DNA of 64,000 nucleotides from an uncultured Oscillospiraceae bacterium (GCA_905234855.1 CAJOIU010000005.1:1-64000); one strand, 5' to 3'; positions 28,301 to 39,300 are shown, counted from the first letter of the stretch. The notes: generated from the letters alone by a model not told the origin. Made by a program: numbers and translations.

Positions 28301-29595
28301 ACCGATATCAAGAGGAATACAAACGCAAGCTCGTTACGATCGAGGAGGCGCTGAGTCATATCAAAACAGGCGACGTGATCGGCACGTCCCAATGCGCCAA
28401 TGAGCCGACGGCGATCTTTGACGCCATGCATACGCTGCACGGGAAGATCGGGCCGGTGAAGATCTACGGCCCCATGTGCTTTCTCCCGCATCCGTTCATG
28501 CTCGATCCCCAATACCGCGAGACCTTCAACATGGATGTGGCATTTCTCATGGGGGATACCCGCAAGAGCCATCGTGTCGGGGCGCTGAACTATTATCCTA
28601 CTGACCTGCACAACGGACCGAGCCGCTGGATGAGCGTGAACGACGTGAATGTTTTTATCACGGCGGCCACGCCCATGGATAAGCACGGCTATATGAAGAT
28701 CCCTCTGTGCCTCATCCATGAGAAGGCGTTTTTTGAGGCGGCGGACAGGATCATCGTGCAGGTGAATGAGAATCTGCCGGACGTTTGGGGCGATACGGAG
28801 ATCCATGTTTCGGATGTGGATTACATCGTAGAGGCCGCCTCGCCGCTGCCGTATCTGCCGGAGAGCGTCCCGGACGAGACGGAAATGGTCATCGGCCGGT
28901 ATATTTCCGAGCTCATCAACGACGGCGACACCATCCAGCTCGGCATCGGCGGCATCCCCGACGCCGCGGCGCTGTCGCTGACGGATAAGCACGATCTCGG
29001 TGTGCATTCCGAGATGATCACAAACTCCATGGTGACGCTGGTGGAGCAAGGAGTCATTACGGGCAAGAAAAAATCCCTTCACAAGGGAAAGATCGTCGGG
29101 GCATTTGCCTTCGGCACACAGCGGCTGTATGACATGCTCGACTGCAATCCCGGCGTTATGCTCCGCCGGGGCGACTATGTGAACGACCCGTGGGTCGTGG
29201 CGCAGAACGATAATTTCGTCTCCGTGAATTCCTGCCTCTCCGTGGATCTGACGGGACAGGTATGCTCGGAATCCATCGGCTCGCGGCAGTACTCCGGCAC
29301 CGGAGGGCAGTCCGATATGGCGGTTGGCGCGGCGCATGCCAAGGGCGGGCGCAACTTCATTGCGGCGCCCTCCACCCGGAAGGGAGGGACGGTCTCCACC
29401 ATCACGGCGCAGCTTGCGCCGGGGTCCGTTGTGAGCCTCAGCCGCAATCAGGTGGACTGCATCGTGACGGAATACGGCGTCGCATGGCTGAAGGGACGCA
29501 ATATCCGCCAGCGAGTGAACAATCTGATCGCCGTGGCGCATCCCGATTTTCGCGCGGAGCTGCGGAAGCAGGCCGACGCGCTCATGCTGTGGTGA
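28297..29595 (+). CDS. Acetyl-CoA hydrolase/transferase family CoA-transferase (candidate butyryl-CoA:acetate or 4-hydroxybutyrate CoA-transferase)
   Basis: 432 aa; [37 protein letters not shown]; overlaps rfbA by 4 nt (ATGA). Confidence 0.88.
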   Translation: MNRYQEEYKRKLVTIEEALSHIKTGDVIGTSQCANEPTAIFDAMHTLHGKIGPVKIYGPMCFLPHPFMLDPQYRETFNMDVAFLMGDTRKSHRVGALNYYPTDLHNGPSRWMSVNDVNVFITAATPMDKHGYMKIPLCLIHEKAFFEAADRIIVQVNENLPDVWGDTEIHVSDVDYIVEAASPLPYLPESVPDETEMVIGRYISELINDGDTIQLGIGGIPDAAALSLTDKHDLGVHSEMITNSMVTLVEQGVITGKKKSLHKGKIVGAFAFGTQRLYDMLDCNPGVMLRRGDYVNDPWVVAQNDNFVSVNSCLSVDLTGQVCSESIGSRQYSGTGGQSDMAVGAAHAKGGRNFIAAPSTRKGGTVSTITAQLAPGSVVSLSRNQVDCIVTEYGVAWLKGRNIRQRVNNLIAVAHPDFRAELRKQADALMLW

Positions 29596-29637
29596 TCCGC
29601 AAATAAGCAAAAACGCAGGAGGGCGTGCTCTCCTGCG

Positions 29638-30228
29638 TTATTTTTGAAAGGTGCGGTCACGGAATCGGTATATGCTGTCCGCCAAAAGCTCGGCCTCGGC
29701 AGGGTCATGGGTGGCGAGAACGAGGGTGCGGCCGCGGCAATGATCCCGAAGGATAGCCAGAATCCGCTGCTTCATGGCCGTGTCCAGCCCCTTCATCGGC
29801 TCGTCCAGCAGAAGAAGGTCACAATCATAGGCAAGGGCGCGGGCGAGATTCACCCGCTGCTGCATGCCGCCGGACAGCTCGGCGGGGAGCTTTTCCGATG
29901 CGTCGTCCAGCTCGAATACCCGCAGCCATTTTTCCGCCTCTTGGGAGGCGGCTTTTTTGTTTCGGCATACAACGGCCACGTTTTCCGCGGCGGTCAGCCA
30001 AGGTAACAGGCGCGGCTCCTGAAAAACATAGGAGAGGCGTTCGGCGGATACGGTCATCGTTCCGGCGGTGGGCTTGCACAATCCCGCGATCATGTGCAGC
30101 AGGCTGGATTTTCCGCAGCCGGAGGGTCCCATAAGGGCGATATGCGCGCCCCGGGGAACGGAGAGGGTGACATCCTCCAGCACCGGCGCTCCGTCGTAGG
30201 AAAGAGAGACCTTGTCAGCGTGGATCAT
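29638..30228 (-). CDS. ABC transporter ATP-binding protein (nitrate/sulfonate/taurine-type)
   Basis: [17 protein letters not shown] Walker [17 protein letters not shown] signature, LLLDEP. Confidence 0.93.
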   Translation of the reverse strand: MIHADKVSLSYDGAPVLEDVTLSVPRGAHIALMGPSGCGKSSLLHMIAGLCKPTAGTMTVSAERLSYVFQEPRLLPWLTAAENVAVVCRNKKAASQEAEKWLRVFELDDASEKLPAELSGGMQQRVNLARALAYDCDLLLLDEPMKGLDTAMKQRILAILRDHCRGRTLVLATHDPAEAELLADSIYRFRDRTFQK

Positions 30229-30985
30229 GCTCCGCTCCTTTCCGCTGGCATCCGGCGCGGTCGATGGCGGCAGACAGCAGCTTTTCGATCACAAGGCTGC
30301 ATAGGATCACCACGACTGTCCACGCGAACAGATCGACGGTTTCCAAATATAGCTTTGATTCATAAAGCATCCGGCCGATGGCGAGCTTCGGAACGGTGAG
30401 TACCTCGGCCGCGACTCCCGCCTTCCATGCAAGGCCGAGGGAGGTTCGGCAGGCGGAGAGAAAAAACGGCATGACGGAGGGCAGATAGACCCTTCCGAAG
30501 GTTTTTGCCGAGCCGAAGCGATATACGCGGGAGAGCTCCAGCAGCAGGGGATCGGTGCTGTCGATCCCGGCTGCGACGTTTGCCCATACCACCGGGAGAA
30601 CCATCAGAACCACGATGACGCTGGGGAGGATGTCCCGCCCGACCCAAATGAGGACGAGCAGAATGAAAGAGGCCACCGGCGTGGCGCGCACGATGGTGAG
30701 CAGGGGACTTAGGAGCGCGCGCAGGAGCCGGAAGCGGGCGGTAAGGATGGCCAGTGCCGCGCCGGCTATGACGCCGCACACCGTGCCGAGCAGGATGCGG
30801 AGCAGGCTGACGGCGGCGGTCTTCCAGAAATCCGCGGTCAGGATAAGCTCTCCCAGCCGCTTGAGCACGACCAATGGGCCGGGAAGCAAAAGCTCCCGAC
30901 CCACCAGCCGCGCAAGACCGGCCCAAAGGAATAACCAAAAGGCCGTTACCAGCAGTATTTTGAGTATTCGAACGAATCGTTTCAT
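30215..30985 (-). CDS. ABC transporter permease
   Basis: Multi-TM BPD-type permease, overlapping the ATPase gene. Confidence 0.9.
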   Translation of the reverse strand: MKRFVRILKILLVTAFWLFLWAGLARLVGRELLLPGPLVVLKRLGELILTADFWKTAAVSLLRILLGTVCGVIAGAALAILTARFRLLRALLSPLLTIVRATPVASFILLVLIWVGRDILPSVIVVLMVLPVVWANVAAGIDSTDPLLLELSRVYRFGSAKTFGRVYLPSVMPFFLSACRTSLGLAWKAGVAAEVLTVPKLAIGRMLYESKLYLETVDLFAWTVVVILCSLVIEKLLSAAIDRAGCQRKGAEHDPR

Positions 30986-31009
30986 GGGCGAAGGGCCCTT
31001 CTTATAGGA

Positions 31010-32107
31010 TTACCCCACAAAATAGAAGCTGTCCCCGGGGATCGCGCCGCCCACGGAGGCAGGCTCCAGCGAGAACATGATCTCCGCGTAGCGGTTCATG
31101 GCGGCCTTCATCTCCTCGCCTGTGAGGAAGCAGACGTTGCAGTTGGGGATCGCCTTTTTGGCGACGGCGGCCTGCGGGAACACGCCGGTCTGCTCGATGA
31201 GCTGTGCCGCGTCGTCAGTATTCTCCGTCAGATAAGCGATGGAAGCCTCATACTCTTCGAGGAACGCGGCAACGGCGTCAGGGTGTTCCTCGGCAAAGGC
31301 CGTGCGGACAACGACGCAGCCCTGCACGAGGCTGCCGGGCTCCTGTACCTCATCCCAAGCGGCGGTCAGGTCGAGAGCGACGGACAGGCTTTCGTTTGCC
31401 GCGCAGGCAATGGTCACCATAGGCTCGGGCAAAACGGCGATATCCACCTCGCCGGAGGCGAGTGCGGTGCGCAGATCGGCAGGCTGGGCATAGGTGTTGT
31501 CGATCTCGACGGAAACACCGGCGGCCTCCGTGATGGCACGGAAAATGAAGGTGGGGTTCTGGGCGGGAACATAGACCGTCATCCCCTCCAGATCCTCCAG
31601 CGAGGACACGGCAGCATTGTCGCTGTTCACAACAAGATAAAGAACGCCGAGGGTGTTGATGGCAGCGATCTGAACGCCGCCCTCGGTCTTGTTGTAGACC
31701 GTGGCGGCCGCGTTGGTGGGCAGGGCGGCGATGTCGGTACTGCCGCTGATGAGCGCGGCGGTGACATTGGAGGCGTCGGTCTCCACGGAGAAGCTGTAGT
31801 TCAGCGCGGCTTCGCCCGCCTCGGCGTCGGCCATGAGCTTTGCCATGCCGAAGCCGGTGGTGCCGTTGAGCACCATGACACTGACGTCGAGATTGCGGAG
31901 CGCCTCTGCCGCGGCTTCCGCTTCGGCGGCCTCCAGTGCGGCGGCTTCCTGAGCGGCCTTGGCGGCCGTATAGTCGTCAATGGACGCTTTCAAGCTATTG
32001 GTAGCGGCAAGGATCTCGTCCAGCTTTTCGGCCGTGCCGGTATCCGCGCAGGCGCATAGGCCGAGCAGCATTACGGCTGCCAGCAGCAAGGCAATGAGCT
32101 TTTTCAT
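31010..32107 (-). CDS. ABC transporter substrate-binding lipoprotein (NMT1/SsuA-like)
   Basis: MKKLIALLLAAVMLLGLCACADTG lipobox; periplasmic-binding fold motifs (PTNAAATVYNKT, LGVLYLVVNS). Confidence 0.88.
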   Translation of the reverse strand: MKKLIALLLAAVMLLGLCACADTGTAEKLDEILAATNSLKASIDDYTAAKAAQEAAALEAAEAEAAAEALRNLDVSVMVLNGTTGFGMAKLMADAEAGEAALNYSFSVETDASNVTAALISGSTDIAALPTNAAATVYNKTEGGVQIAAINTLGVLYLVVNSDNAAVSSLEDLEGMTVYVPAQNPTFIFRAITEAAGVSVEIDNTYAQPADLRTALASGEVDIAVLPEPMVTIACAANESLSVALDLTAAWDEVQEPGSLVQGCVVVRTAFAEEHPDAVAAFLEEYEASIAYLTENTDDAAQLIEQTGVFPQAAVAKKAIPNCNVCFLTGEEMKAAMNRYAEIMFSLEPASVGGAIPGDSFYFVG

Positions 32108-32151
32108 AAGTGATTCCTCCGATTTGCATATCAAGATTTGGTGTAAAAAGA

Positions 32152-32171
32152 CTGCATCCCGAAAGATGCAG
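32152..32171 (-). terminator. Attenuator-type terminator inside the ABC operon leader
   Basis: Reverse strand CTGCATC-TTTCGG-GATGCAG followed by TCTTTTT, 45 nt upstream of the SBP start. Confidence 0.8.
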
Positions 32172-32266
32172 CCGCAAAGCGGTGAAGAATCATCGCCCAA
32201 GACCGTATCTTTCGCCTCAAGGAAGTTTCGGCGTCAGAGGGTGTAGTCCGTATACAGTTCATGCTT

Positions 32267-32295
32267 ATTATAAAACATCTCTTATCCGAAAGCAA
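32267..32295 (-). promoter_or_regulatory. SigA-type promoter TTGCTT-N17-TATAAT for the ABC operon
   Basis: Reverse-strand hexamers at 32290-32295 and 32267-32272. Confidence 0.7.
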
Positions 32296-32467
32296 GATAT
32301 TTATACGCCTTGGGGCGATCCATCAGAAACTCTTCCGGGGCGGCAAAAATTGTGTTGCATTTGGTTATGTGATATGTTACAATACGTTACAATAATTACA
32401 AGAGTATGGATTATTTTGTAATTTAACGTAATTATTTGACATAATATGGGTAGGAGAAGAAACTGTC

Positions 32468-33358
32468 ATGCATTATTGGAACGGCCGTGTGCCGGGGTGG
32501 ATCCTAGCGTTTTCGATCGCGCTGTCTCTGCTGTCGGTCAATGCTTTGGCCGAGGCGGAAGACGGCGAATTTGATGTGTCGGAAGAAATTGCGGTGAGCG
32601 AAGCTGCCGCTTCGGAGGAGGCCTCAGAGCCCGCGGCGGAAGGAGAAACGGAAGAAATCCCGGAGGCGGAAGAGGAAGCGTCCTCCGATGAGGCCGCGTT
32701 GGCGGCGGATTCGTATACTTGGGCGGACAGTACGGAAAGCTACGCTTACGCGGACGCTGAGATCACTACATCCTCCCGGGATGCCGTCATGGACGGGGAC
32801 GGGACGTGGCTCTGGCCGGTGGAGGGCGTATATCACATGTCCCGGGGCTATGCTGGGTCGCACAACGGCCTCGATATCACCTGCTTGGGCATCGAGGACA
32901 TGTATGCCTTGGCCACGAAGGCCGGGGTGGTGATCGAGAGCAGCAATTCCTGCCCCCATGTCCACGCCTATGACCGATGCAACGGCGGCTGCGGCAACTA
33001 TGTTCTCATCCGGCATAACGACGGCACCTATTCCCGCTATATGCATCTGCGGCAGTACACCGCGGTGGAGGTGGGCACCATCGTCCGACAGGGAGATCCT
33101 GTGGGGGTCGTCGGTTCGAGCGGCCATTCCACCGGGTATCATCTGCATTTCGAGATATTCAACACCGACGGCGAGTGTGTAAATCCGAATCCCACGAGCA
33201 GCCGCCATAACGAGGTCGGCGATTGCAATATCACTTATATCTACGAGCAATATCCGCATGATTATACGGAGCGGGACGATCGAATGCCGGAGGAAGAAGC
33301 GGAGGCGGAACCGGCCGCTGTCAAGATCCGTACGGTCAGCAGCAGCATAACGGAATGA
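32468..33358 (+). CDS. M23 (LytM-type) family metallopeptidase with signal peptide and acidic linker
   Basis: Signal peptide; GYAGSHNGLDI, VLIRHNDGTYSRYMHL, VGSSGHSTGYHLHFEI. Confidence 0.93.
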   Translation: MHYWNGRVPGWILAFSIALSLLSVNALAEAEDGEFDVSEEIAVSEAAASEEASEPAAEGETEEIPEAEEEASSDEAALAADSYTWADSTESYAYADAEITTSSRDAVMDGDGTWLWPVEGVYHMSRGYAGSHNGLDITCLGIEDMYALATKAGVVIESSNSCPHVHAYDRCNGGCGNYVLIRHNDGTYSRYMHLRQYTAVEVGTIVRQGDPVGVVGSSGHSTGYHLHFEIFNTDGECVNPNPTSSRHNEVGDCNITYIYEQYPHDYTERDDRMPEEEAEAEPAAVKIRTVSSSITE

Positions 33359-33397
33359 TCGGCAGCGGAAGATAGTCGGACAGGGGGTGTCAAAGGA

Positions 33398-34477
33398 TTG
33401 GAAAAGGTCATGATCGGCATGTCGGGCGGCGTGGACAGCAGCGCCGCGGCGCTGCTGCTTGCGGAGGCGGGGTATGCCTGCGTGGGCGTCACCATGCGGA
33501 TGTTTTCAAATGACGGGATCGGCTTGTCCGACCGACAGACCTGCTGCAGCCTTGACGATACGGAGGACGCCCGTTCGGCGGCCTTCCGGCTGGGGATACC
33601 CCATTATGTATTCAATGCGTCCGAAGCGTTTGAGGAAAAGGTCATCCGTCCGTTTGTGGAGACCTATGAGCAGGGCGGGACGCCCAATCCGTGCATCGAC
33701 TGCAACCGGCATCTGAAGTTTTCCTATATGTATCGCCGAGCGAGAGAACTGGGCTGCGACTATATCGCCACGGGGCATTACGCCCGCATCGAGCAGCGAG
33801 CCGACGGACGTTGGCTTCTGAAAAAGGGCGCGGATCGGAATAAGGATCAGAGCTATGTGCTGTATGTCCTCTCGCAGGAGCTTCTGGCGCACACGAAATT
33901 CCCCTTGGGCGAGCTGACGAAGCAGCAGGTGCGCCTTCTTGCGGAGGAGCACGGACTGCGCAACGCCCGGAAGCATGACAGTCAGGATATCTGCTTTGTG
34001 CCGGACGGGGATTACGAGGCGTTCATCCGACGCTATACGGGCAGGGAGTATCCGCCCGGCGATTTTGTGGACGAGGATGGGCGCGTGCTGGGAAGACATA
34101 CGGGGATGATCGGCTACACGGTCGGCCAGCGCCGCGGACTCGGCGTTTCTGCGGAAAAGCCGCTTTACGTATGCCGGAAGCGGACGTGGGACAACACCAT
34201 CGTGCTGACAGGCAATGAACGGCTGTTCTCTGATACTCTCGTTGCGGAGGATCTGAATCTCATTGACCGGGATCGGGTCGAGGAACCGCTGCGCTGCCGG
34301 GCGAAGATCCGCTATTCTCACCGGGAGGAACTGTGTGTTGCGGAGCAGATCGGGGAGGACACACTGAGGGTCGTGTTTGACGAGCCCCAGCGGGCGATCA
34401 CCCCGGGACAGGCGGTGGTGCTGTATGACGGGGACACCGTTATCGGCGGCGGCACGATCCGGGATACGGAAAAATGA
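33398..34477 (+). CDS. mnmA: tRNA-specific 2-thiouridylase MnmA (TTG start)
   Basis: VMIGMSGGVDSSAAALLL, GGTPNPCIDCNRHLKF, KDQSYVLY, GQRRGLGV. Confidence 0.97.
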   Translation: MEKVMIGMSGGVDSSAAALLLAEAGYACVGVTMRMFSNDGIGLSDRQTCCSLDDTEDARSAAFRLGIPHYVFNASEAFEEKVIRPFVETYEQGGTPNPCIDCNRHLKFSYMYRRARELGCDYIATGHYARIEQRADGRWLLKKGADRNKDQSYVLYVLSQELLAHTKFPLGELTKQQVRLLAEEHGLRNARKHDSQDICFVPDGDYEAFIRRYTGREYPPGDFVDEDGRVLGRHTGMIGYTVGQRRGLGVSAEKPLYVCRKRTWDNTIVLTGNERLFSDTLVAEDLNLIDRDRVEEPLRCRAKIRYSHREELCVAEQIGEDTLRVVFDEPQRAITPGQAVVLYDGDTVIGGGTIRDTEK

Positions 34478-34535
34478 AAACGCGCCCGCGGCAAGGACGT
34501 TTGTGAGCCTTCCGCGGGCGCGCTATTTTTTTGCG

Positions 34536-35915
34536 TTATTTTTGTTCCGAGCTGACGAGAGCCTCGCCGATTCGGTATACGTCGCCGGCGCCGACGGTGA
34601 GCACGATATCGCCGGGGGCGACGGTGAAGCGGAGGGCCTTTTCCAATTCCTCGAACGTGGGGAGAAACAATCCGTTCGGGATGTGATCCGCCAGATCCTC
34701 CGAGGAGATGCCCAGCGTGTTCCGCTCCCGCGCCGCATAGATCTCTGCCAGATAGGTCAGATCCGGGCGGCGAAGCTGCTCGGCGAAGTCGTCGAACAGC
34801 GCCTTGGTGCGGGAATAGGTGTGGGGCTGGAAAACGAGGATCGTGCGCTTGTAGCCCATGGGCTCCACCGCGTCCAGCAGAGCCTTCAGCTCGCCGGGAT
34901 GATGGGCGTAATCGTCATAGATATCCGCGCCGTTGAACTTTCCCTTGAACTCGAACCGGCGGTTCGCCCCCCGGAACCCGGCCAGACCGTAGGTCACGGA
35001 GGTGGGAGAGATGCCTAGGACGATGGCGGCGGCCGTGGCTGCCAGCGCGTTTTTTACGTTATGGATGCCGGGAACTCGGATGTTGAGATGCGTGAAGAAT
35101 TTGCCCTGATACAGCACGTCAAATTCCGACTGAGCGCCGCTGGGGATAACATTCACGGCGCGGACGTCGGAGCCTTCCGCAAGCCCAAAGGTGAGGATGG
35201 TGCGATCCAAGCCTGCGATGGAATCCAGCGAATTGGGATCGTCGGCGCTGACGATCACGGTGCCGTTCTGCGGCACAAGGGAGGCGAATTTCCGAAAAGA
35301 ATGCTTGACGGCGTCAAGGTCGGCAAAGTAATCCAGATGATCCGCGTCCACGTCCAGAATGACGGCGATGGTGGGATAGAAGGACAGGAAGCTGTCGTAG
35401 TATTCACAGGATTCCAAAACGATGGTATCGCCGTGCCCCACGCGATGCCCGGCGTGAAGCAGGGGGAGTGTTCCGCCGATCATCACGGTGGGATCCTGCT
35501 CGGCGGCCATGAGGATATGCGTGCACATAGAGGTGGTGGTGGTTTTCCCGTGCGTACCTGCGATGCAAAGAGCGTTGCGGTAACGGCGCATGATGGTGCC
35601 CCATGCCTGCGCCCGCTCGAATACGGGGATATCCAGCGCATGCGCCGCTTGGATCTCTGCGTTGTCGTCCCGCACAGCGGCGGTGCGTACGACAAAATCG
35701 TATTCCGGAAGGATGTTTTCTCCGTGATGTCCGATATTCACATGGATGCCGCGGGATTCCAGCTCCACGACCTTGTCGCTGCGCTGGATATCGCTGCCGG
35801 AGATATAAAGCCCCTGATCGTGCAGTACCTCGGCCAGCGGCGCCATGGACACGCCTCCGATGCCGATCAGGTATCCGCGTTTTCCGGGGATGAAGCATTC
35901 GTCAAATGAAAGCAT
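34536..35915 (-). CDS. murC: UDP-N-acetylmuramate--L-alanine ligase
   Basis: YLIGIGGVSMAPLAEVL, CIAGTHGKTTTTSM, DDYAHHPGELKALL. Confidence 0.97.
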   Translation of the reverse strand: MLSFDECFIPGKRGYLIGIGGVSMAPLAEVLHDQGLYISGSDIQRSDKVVELESRGIHVNIGHHGENILPEYDFVVRTAAVRDDNAEIQAAHALDIPVFERAQAWGTIMRRYRNALCIAGTHGKTTTTSMCTHILMAAEQDPTVMIGGTLPLLHAGHRVGHGDTIVLESCEYYDSFLSFYPTIAVILDVDADHLDYFADLDAVKHSFRKFASLVPQNGTVIVSADDPNSLDSIAGLDRTILTFGLAEGSDVRAVNVIPSGAQSEFDVLYQGKFFTHLNIRVPGIHNVKNALAATAAAIVLGISPTSVTYGLAGFRGANRRFEFKGKFNGADIYDDYAHHPGELKALLDAVEPMGYKRTILVFQPHTYSRTKALFDDFAEQLRRPDLTYLAEIYAARERNTLGISSEDLADHIPNGLFLPTFEELEKALRFTVAPGDIVLTVGAGDVYRIGEALVSSEQK

Positions 35916-36070
35916 GAGCAGCTCCTTATATGAGAATCGGTTCCGAACAGAACCTCACAGCAAGATATTATATTCCTTCCGGGCGCATTTTACAAGCGGA
36001 ATCGTCTCGAAGGAAGCCCATGTGCGGAAAAACGCATCAAAAGCCCCTGCCGATCCGGCAGGGGCTTCGA

Positions 36071-36250
36071 TCATCGGATGTTTTCCTCTGCGCAGTTGTC
36101 CAAAACCCGCATCCCCATTTTCTTGCGGGGTGCGACGGGAAACTGCGCGATGCTCATATTATCGAACTTGGCGTTCAGACGCTGCTCCGGGTTCAATCGG
36201 AGGTCTTCTGTGCTGTCCGGCTTGGGTTCGCGCTTTTTCTTCTTTCCCAT
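36071..36250 (-). CDS. Small basic protein, 59 aa (absent from supplied ORF track)
   Basis: Reverse-strand frame MGKKKKREPKPDSTEDLRLNPEQRLNAKFDNMSIAQFPVAPRKKMGMRVLDNCAEENIR*; followed by hairpin 36049-36068. Confidence 0.55.
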   Translation of the reverse strand: MGKKKKREPKPDSTEDLRLNPEQRLNAKFDNMSIAQFPVAPRKKMGMRVLDNCAEENIR

Positions 36251-36302
36251 AAAGTATCACCTCATGGAAAAGTATGCCGCAAAAACGGGGGCGATATTCG
36301 CG

Positions 36303-39300
36303 TTATTCCTCGAACTGCATATCCTCGTCCCGGACGACGCTGATCTCCTTTCGGCTCATGATATCGTAGATACAGGGGACGATCACCAGCGTCATCAGCG
36401 TCGCATACAGAAGACCGCCGATGCATACGACCGCTACCGGCTGCATCATAGCGGTGCCGACATCGTTGCCGAAGGCCATGACGATGAGACCGAGAACGGT
36501 GGTGAGGGAAGTCATGAAGATCGGGCGCATGCGCGTCACCCCGGCTTCGGTCAGCGCTTCGCGCCGCGGCATGCCCTCCGCCCGGAGCTGATTGACGTAG
36601 TCAACGAGCACGATGCCGTTATTGACGATGATGCCGGTCAGCATGACAAAGCCCACGAGCGAAACGATGCTTACGTCCAGTCCGCAGATCAGCAGGGCAA
36701 GGAACCCGCCGGTAAAGGCCAGCGGTATGGTGAACATGACGATGAAAGGCCCTTTGAGGCTCTGAAACTGCGCAACCATGATGAAGTAAACGAGTACGAT
36801 GCCCAAAAGCAGCATCAGAAGAAGCTGTCCGACCGATTCCATGACGGTCTCGTTTTCGCCGTTGAATTCGTAGACGATCTCCGAGGGCAGGTCGAGGGCC
36901 GCAACGGCGCGCTGCGCCTGAGCTGCAGCCTGCGTGAGGTTCGCGTCGGCGCTGACGGCGGCATTGACGCTGAGATAGCGGCGCTGATTATCGCGCTGGA
37001 TGGAGGAGAGACTGACGGTATCCTCCAGTTCCGCGATCTCGGACAGGGGGAAGCTGACGGTGTCTCCGTTGCCGTCCGTAAAGGAAAGCTCCATCGACAT
37101 GAGATCTTCGCTGGTAACGCCGGCATCAGATTCCACCAGAACATCGGCGGTGATGTTTTCCATATCGAGCCGCAGCGCGGTGGTGGATTCGGTGAGATAC
37201 GAGGCGATCTGCCCATAGACCTGCGCAACGGTATAGCCCTTTTCCATCGCGGCGTTGCGGTCAATGGCGATGTGCAGGGCAGGCTCCGCGTCCTCCAAGC
37301 CGGGATCCACCTCAGTGACGCCCTCGATGACCTCCAAGGCGCCGGCGATCTTCAGGACAGATTCCTGCAGCGCCTCCATACGGCTGCCGTATACGTTCAC
37401 GGTGATCCCGCTGCCGGTGAGATAGCTCATGTCCATGAGCTGGGAATCAAATTCGATCTCGCAGGGAAGATCGCCGCACAGGTCGGCGATCTCCGCTCCG
37501 GCCTTCGCGCCGGAGGCGCCCTCCGGCAGACCGACATAGATCGTGACGTCGTAGGATTCGCCGCTGCTCAAGAGGCCGGAACCCCCCATCATCGCGCCGA
37601 CATATTCCAGATCGTCGAGATTCTGGATGCGCTGCAGCACCCGATCTGCCGTGTCCACCGCCTCCTCCCGGGTGGCGTCCTCCGGCATGGTCACGGTTAT
37701 GCTCACCGTGTTCATGTCGATCTCCGGCATGAAGCTGAAGCCCCGGGAGATCGCCGCCCAAGTGCTGCCGACGAGGAGGATCAGCGCCAGCGGCAGCACG
37801 ACCCATTTGCGCCGCAGCGACCAATCCAGCATTTTGCGGTAGGCGCGGTAAAAGACGCTCTCTTTGCCGCCGGACGAACCGAAGGACTTGCCGTTCCGAT
37901 CGTTCAGCATGCCCCGCGCCATGGCGGGAACCAGCGTAAGGGCGATCAGAAGGCTTGCCATCAGCGAATATCCCATGGTGAGGGCGAGATCGGTAAAAAG
38001 CTGCCGCGTGATCCCCTCGACGAAAACGATGGGAAGAAAAACACAGACGGTGGTGAGGGTGGAGGCCGTGATAGCGCCGGCGACCTGCTTTGTTCCGGCC
38101 ACGGCAGCCTGTATGGCGTTGGCTCCCTTGGAGCGGAGACGGTAGATGTTTTCGATGACGACAATGGAATTGTCCACCAGCATGCCGACCGATACCGCCA
38201 GTCCCGATAGGGAGATCATGTTGAGCGTCACGCCGGTAAAATACATCAGCACCACGGCAAAAACGAGGCTGATGGGGATCGAGACGAGGGTGATCAGCGT
38301 CGGGCGGATGTCCCGCAGGAACAAAAACAGGACAAGGATCGCGAATACCGCGCCGAACAGAAGGCTTTCCAGAATGGATTTTACGATGAGTCGGATATAA
38401 TCGCCCTGATCCATGAGGGGAACGAACTGCAGGCCGGGATAGGCGGCCTCCAGCTGGCGGAAGCGCTGGCCAAGACCTTCCGTCACCTCGGCGGTGGCGG
38501 CGTTCGACTGCTTTTGGAAGGTGAGGATAAGGCCATTGTCGCCGTTCAGCTTGGCATAGCTTTCGTCGGAATCGTCGGTGATGAAGATATCCGCCACATC
38601 CCGCATATAGACGGGGCCGATGGATTCTTTCCCCGAATCGAAGACAAGAAGCGAAGCAATCTCGGCCTCGTCCGACAGCTCGTCGCCCACGGACACCATA
38701 TAGCTCACGCCGTCCTGCTGCACATACCCGGCAGGCATGGAAAAGTTCTGGGCGGTCAGGATGCTGGAAACCGTGGAAAGAGTGATCCTTTCGGTAATGT
38801 CGGCGGAGGCCAGCGCCCCCTCGCGGGAATCCTCGATGGAGGTAAGGCCGGAATCCACCTGCGCCAAGGCGGAATCGACGGTGCCGGCATTCACGGCAAG
38901 CTGCGTCGCGGCGTTCGCAAGCTGCAGCAGACCCTCCGATTTCGTCTGGCTGAGGGTGGACATGGCGTCCGAAAGCTGAACGGTGCCGTCGTCCAGCTGA
39001 TCCAGCGTCTGTTCCAGAATCCCGATCCCGGCGTCCGCCTGCGCAAGGCCGCTCTCCATCTCCGTCACCGCGTCGGCAAGACCGTCCCGGCTCATATCGA
39101 GGGCCTCCAGCGTGCTGTCGATGAGCGCAAGCTCCGCGCGGGCGGCGGCCAATTCAGTCTCCGCCGCCAAAAGATCGCCCGCGACGGTAAACCGGGAGCT
39201 TCCCAGCTCCTGCAGCGCGGCCTCGGCATCGTTTACAGACTGCAGGGCTTCGATATATTCTTCCGTTTCCGTGATGTCGGTTATATAATCTTCGATCTGA

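Noticed and set aside
28165-29610. 481-aa reverse ORF
   Set aside because: Antisense shadow of the CoA-transferase gene; His/Arg-rich mirror composition.
36078-38210. 710-aa plus-strand ORF
   Set aside because: Exact antisense of the RND gene; Arg/His/Asp-rich composition typical of mirror ORFs in GC-rich genomes.
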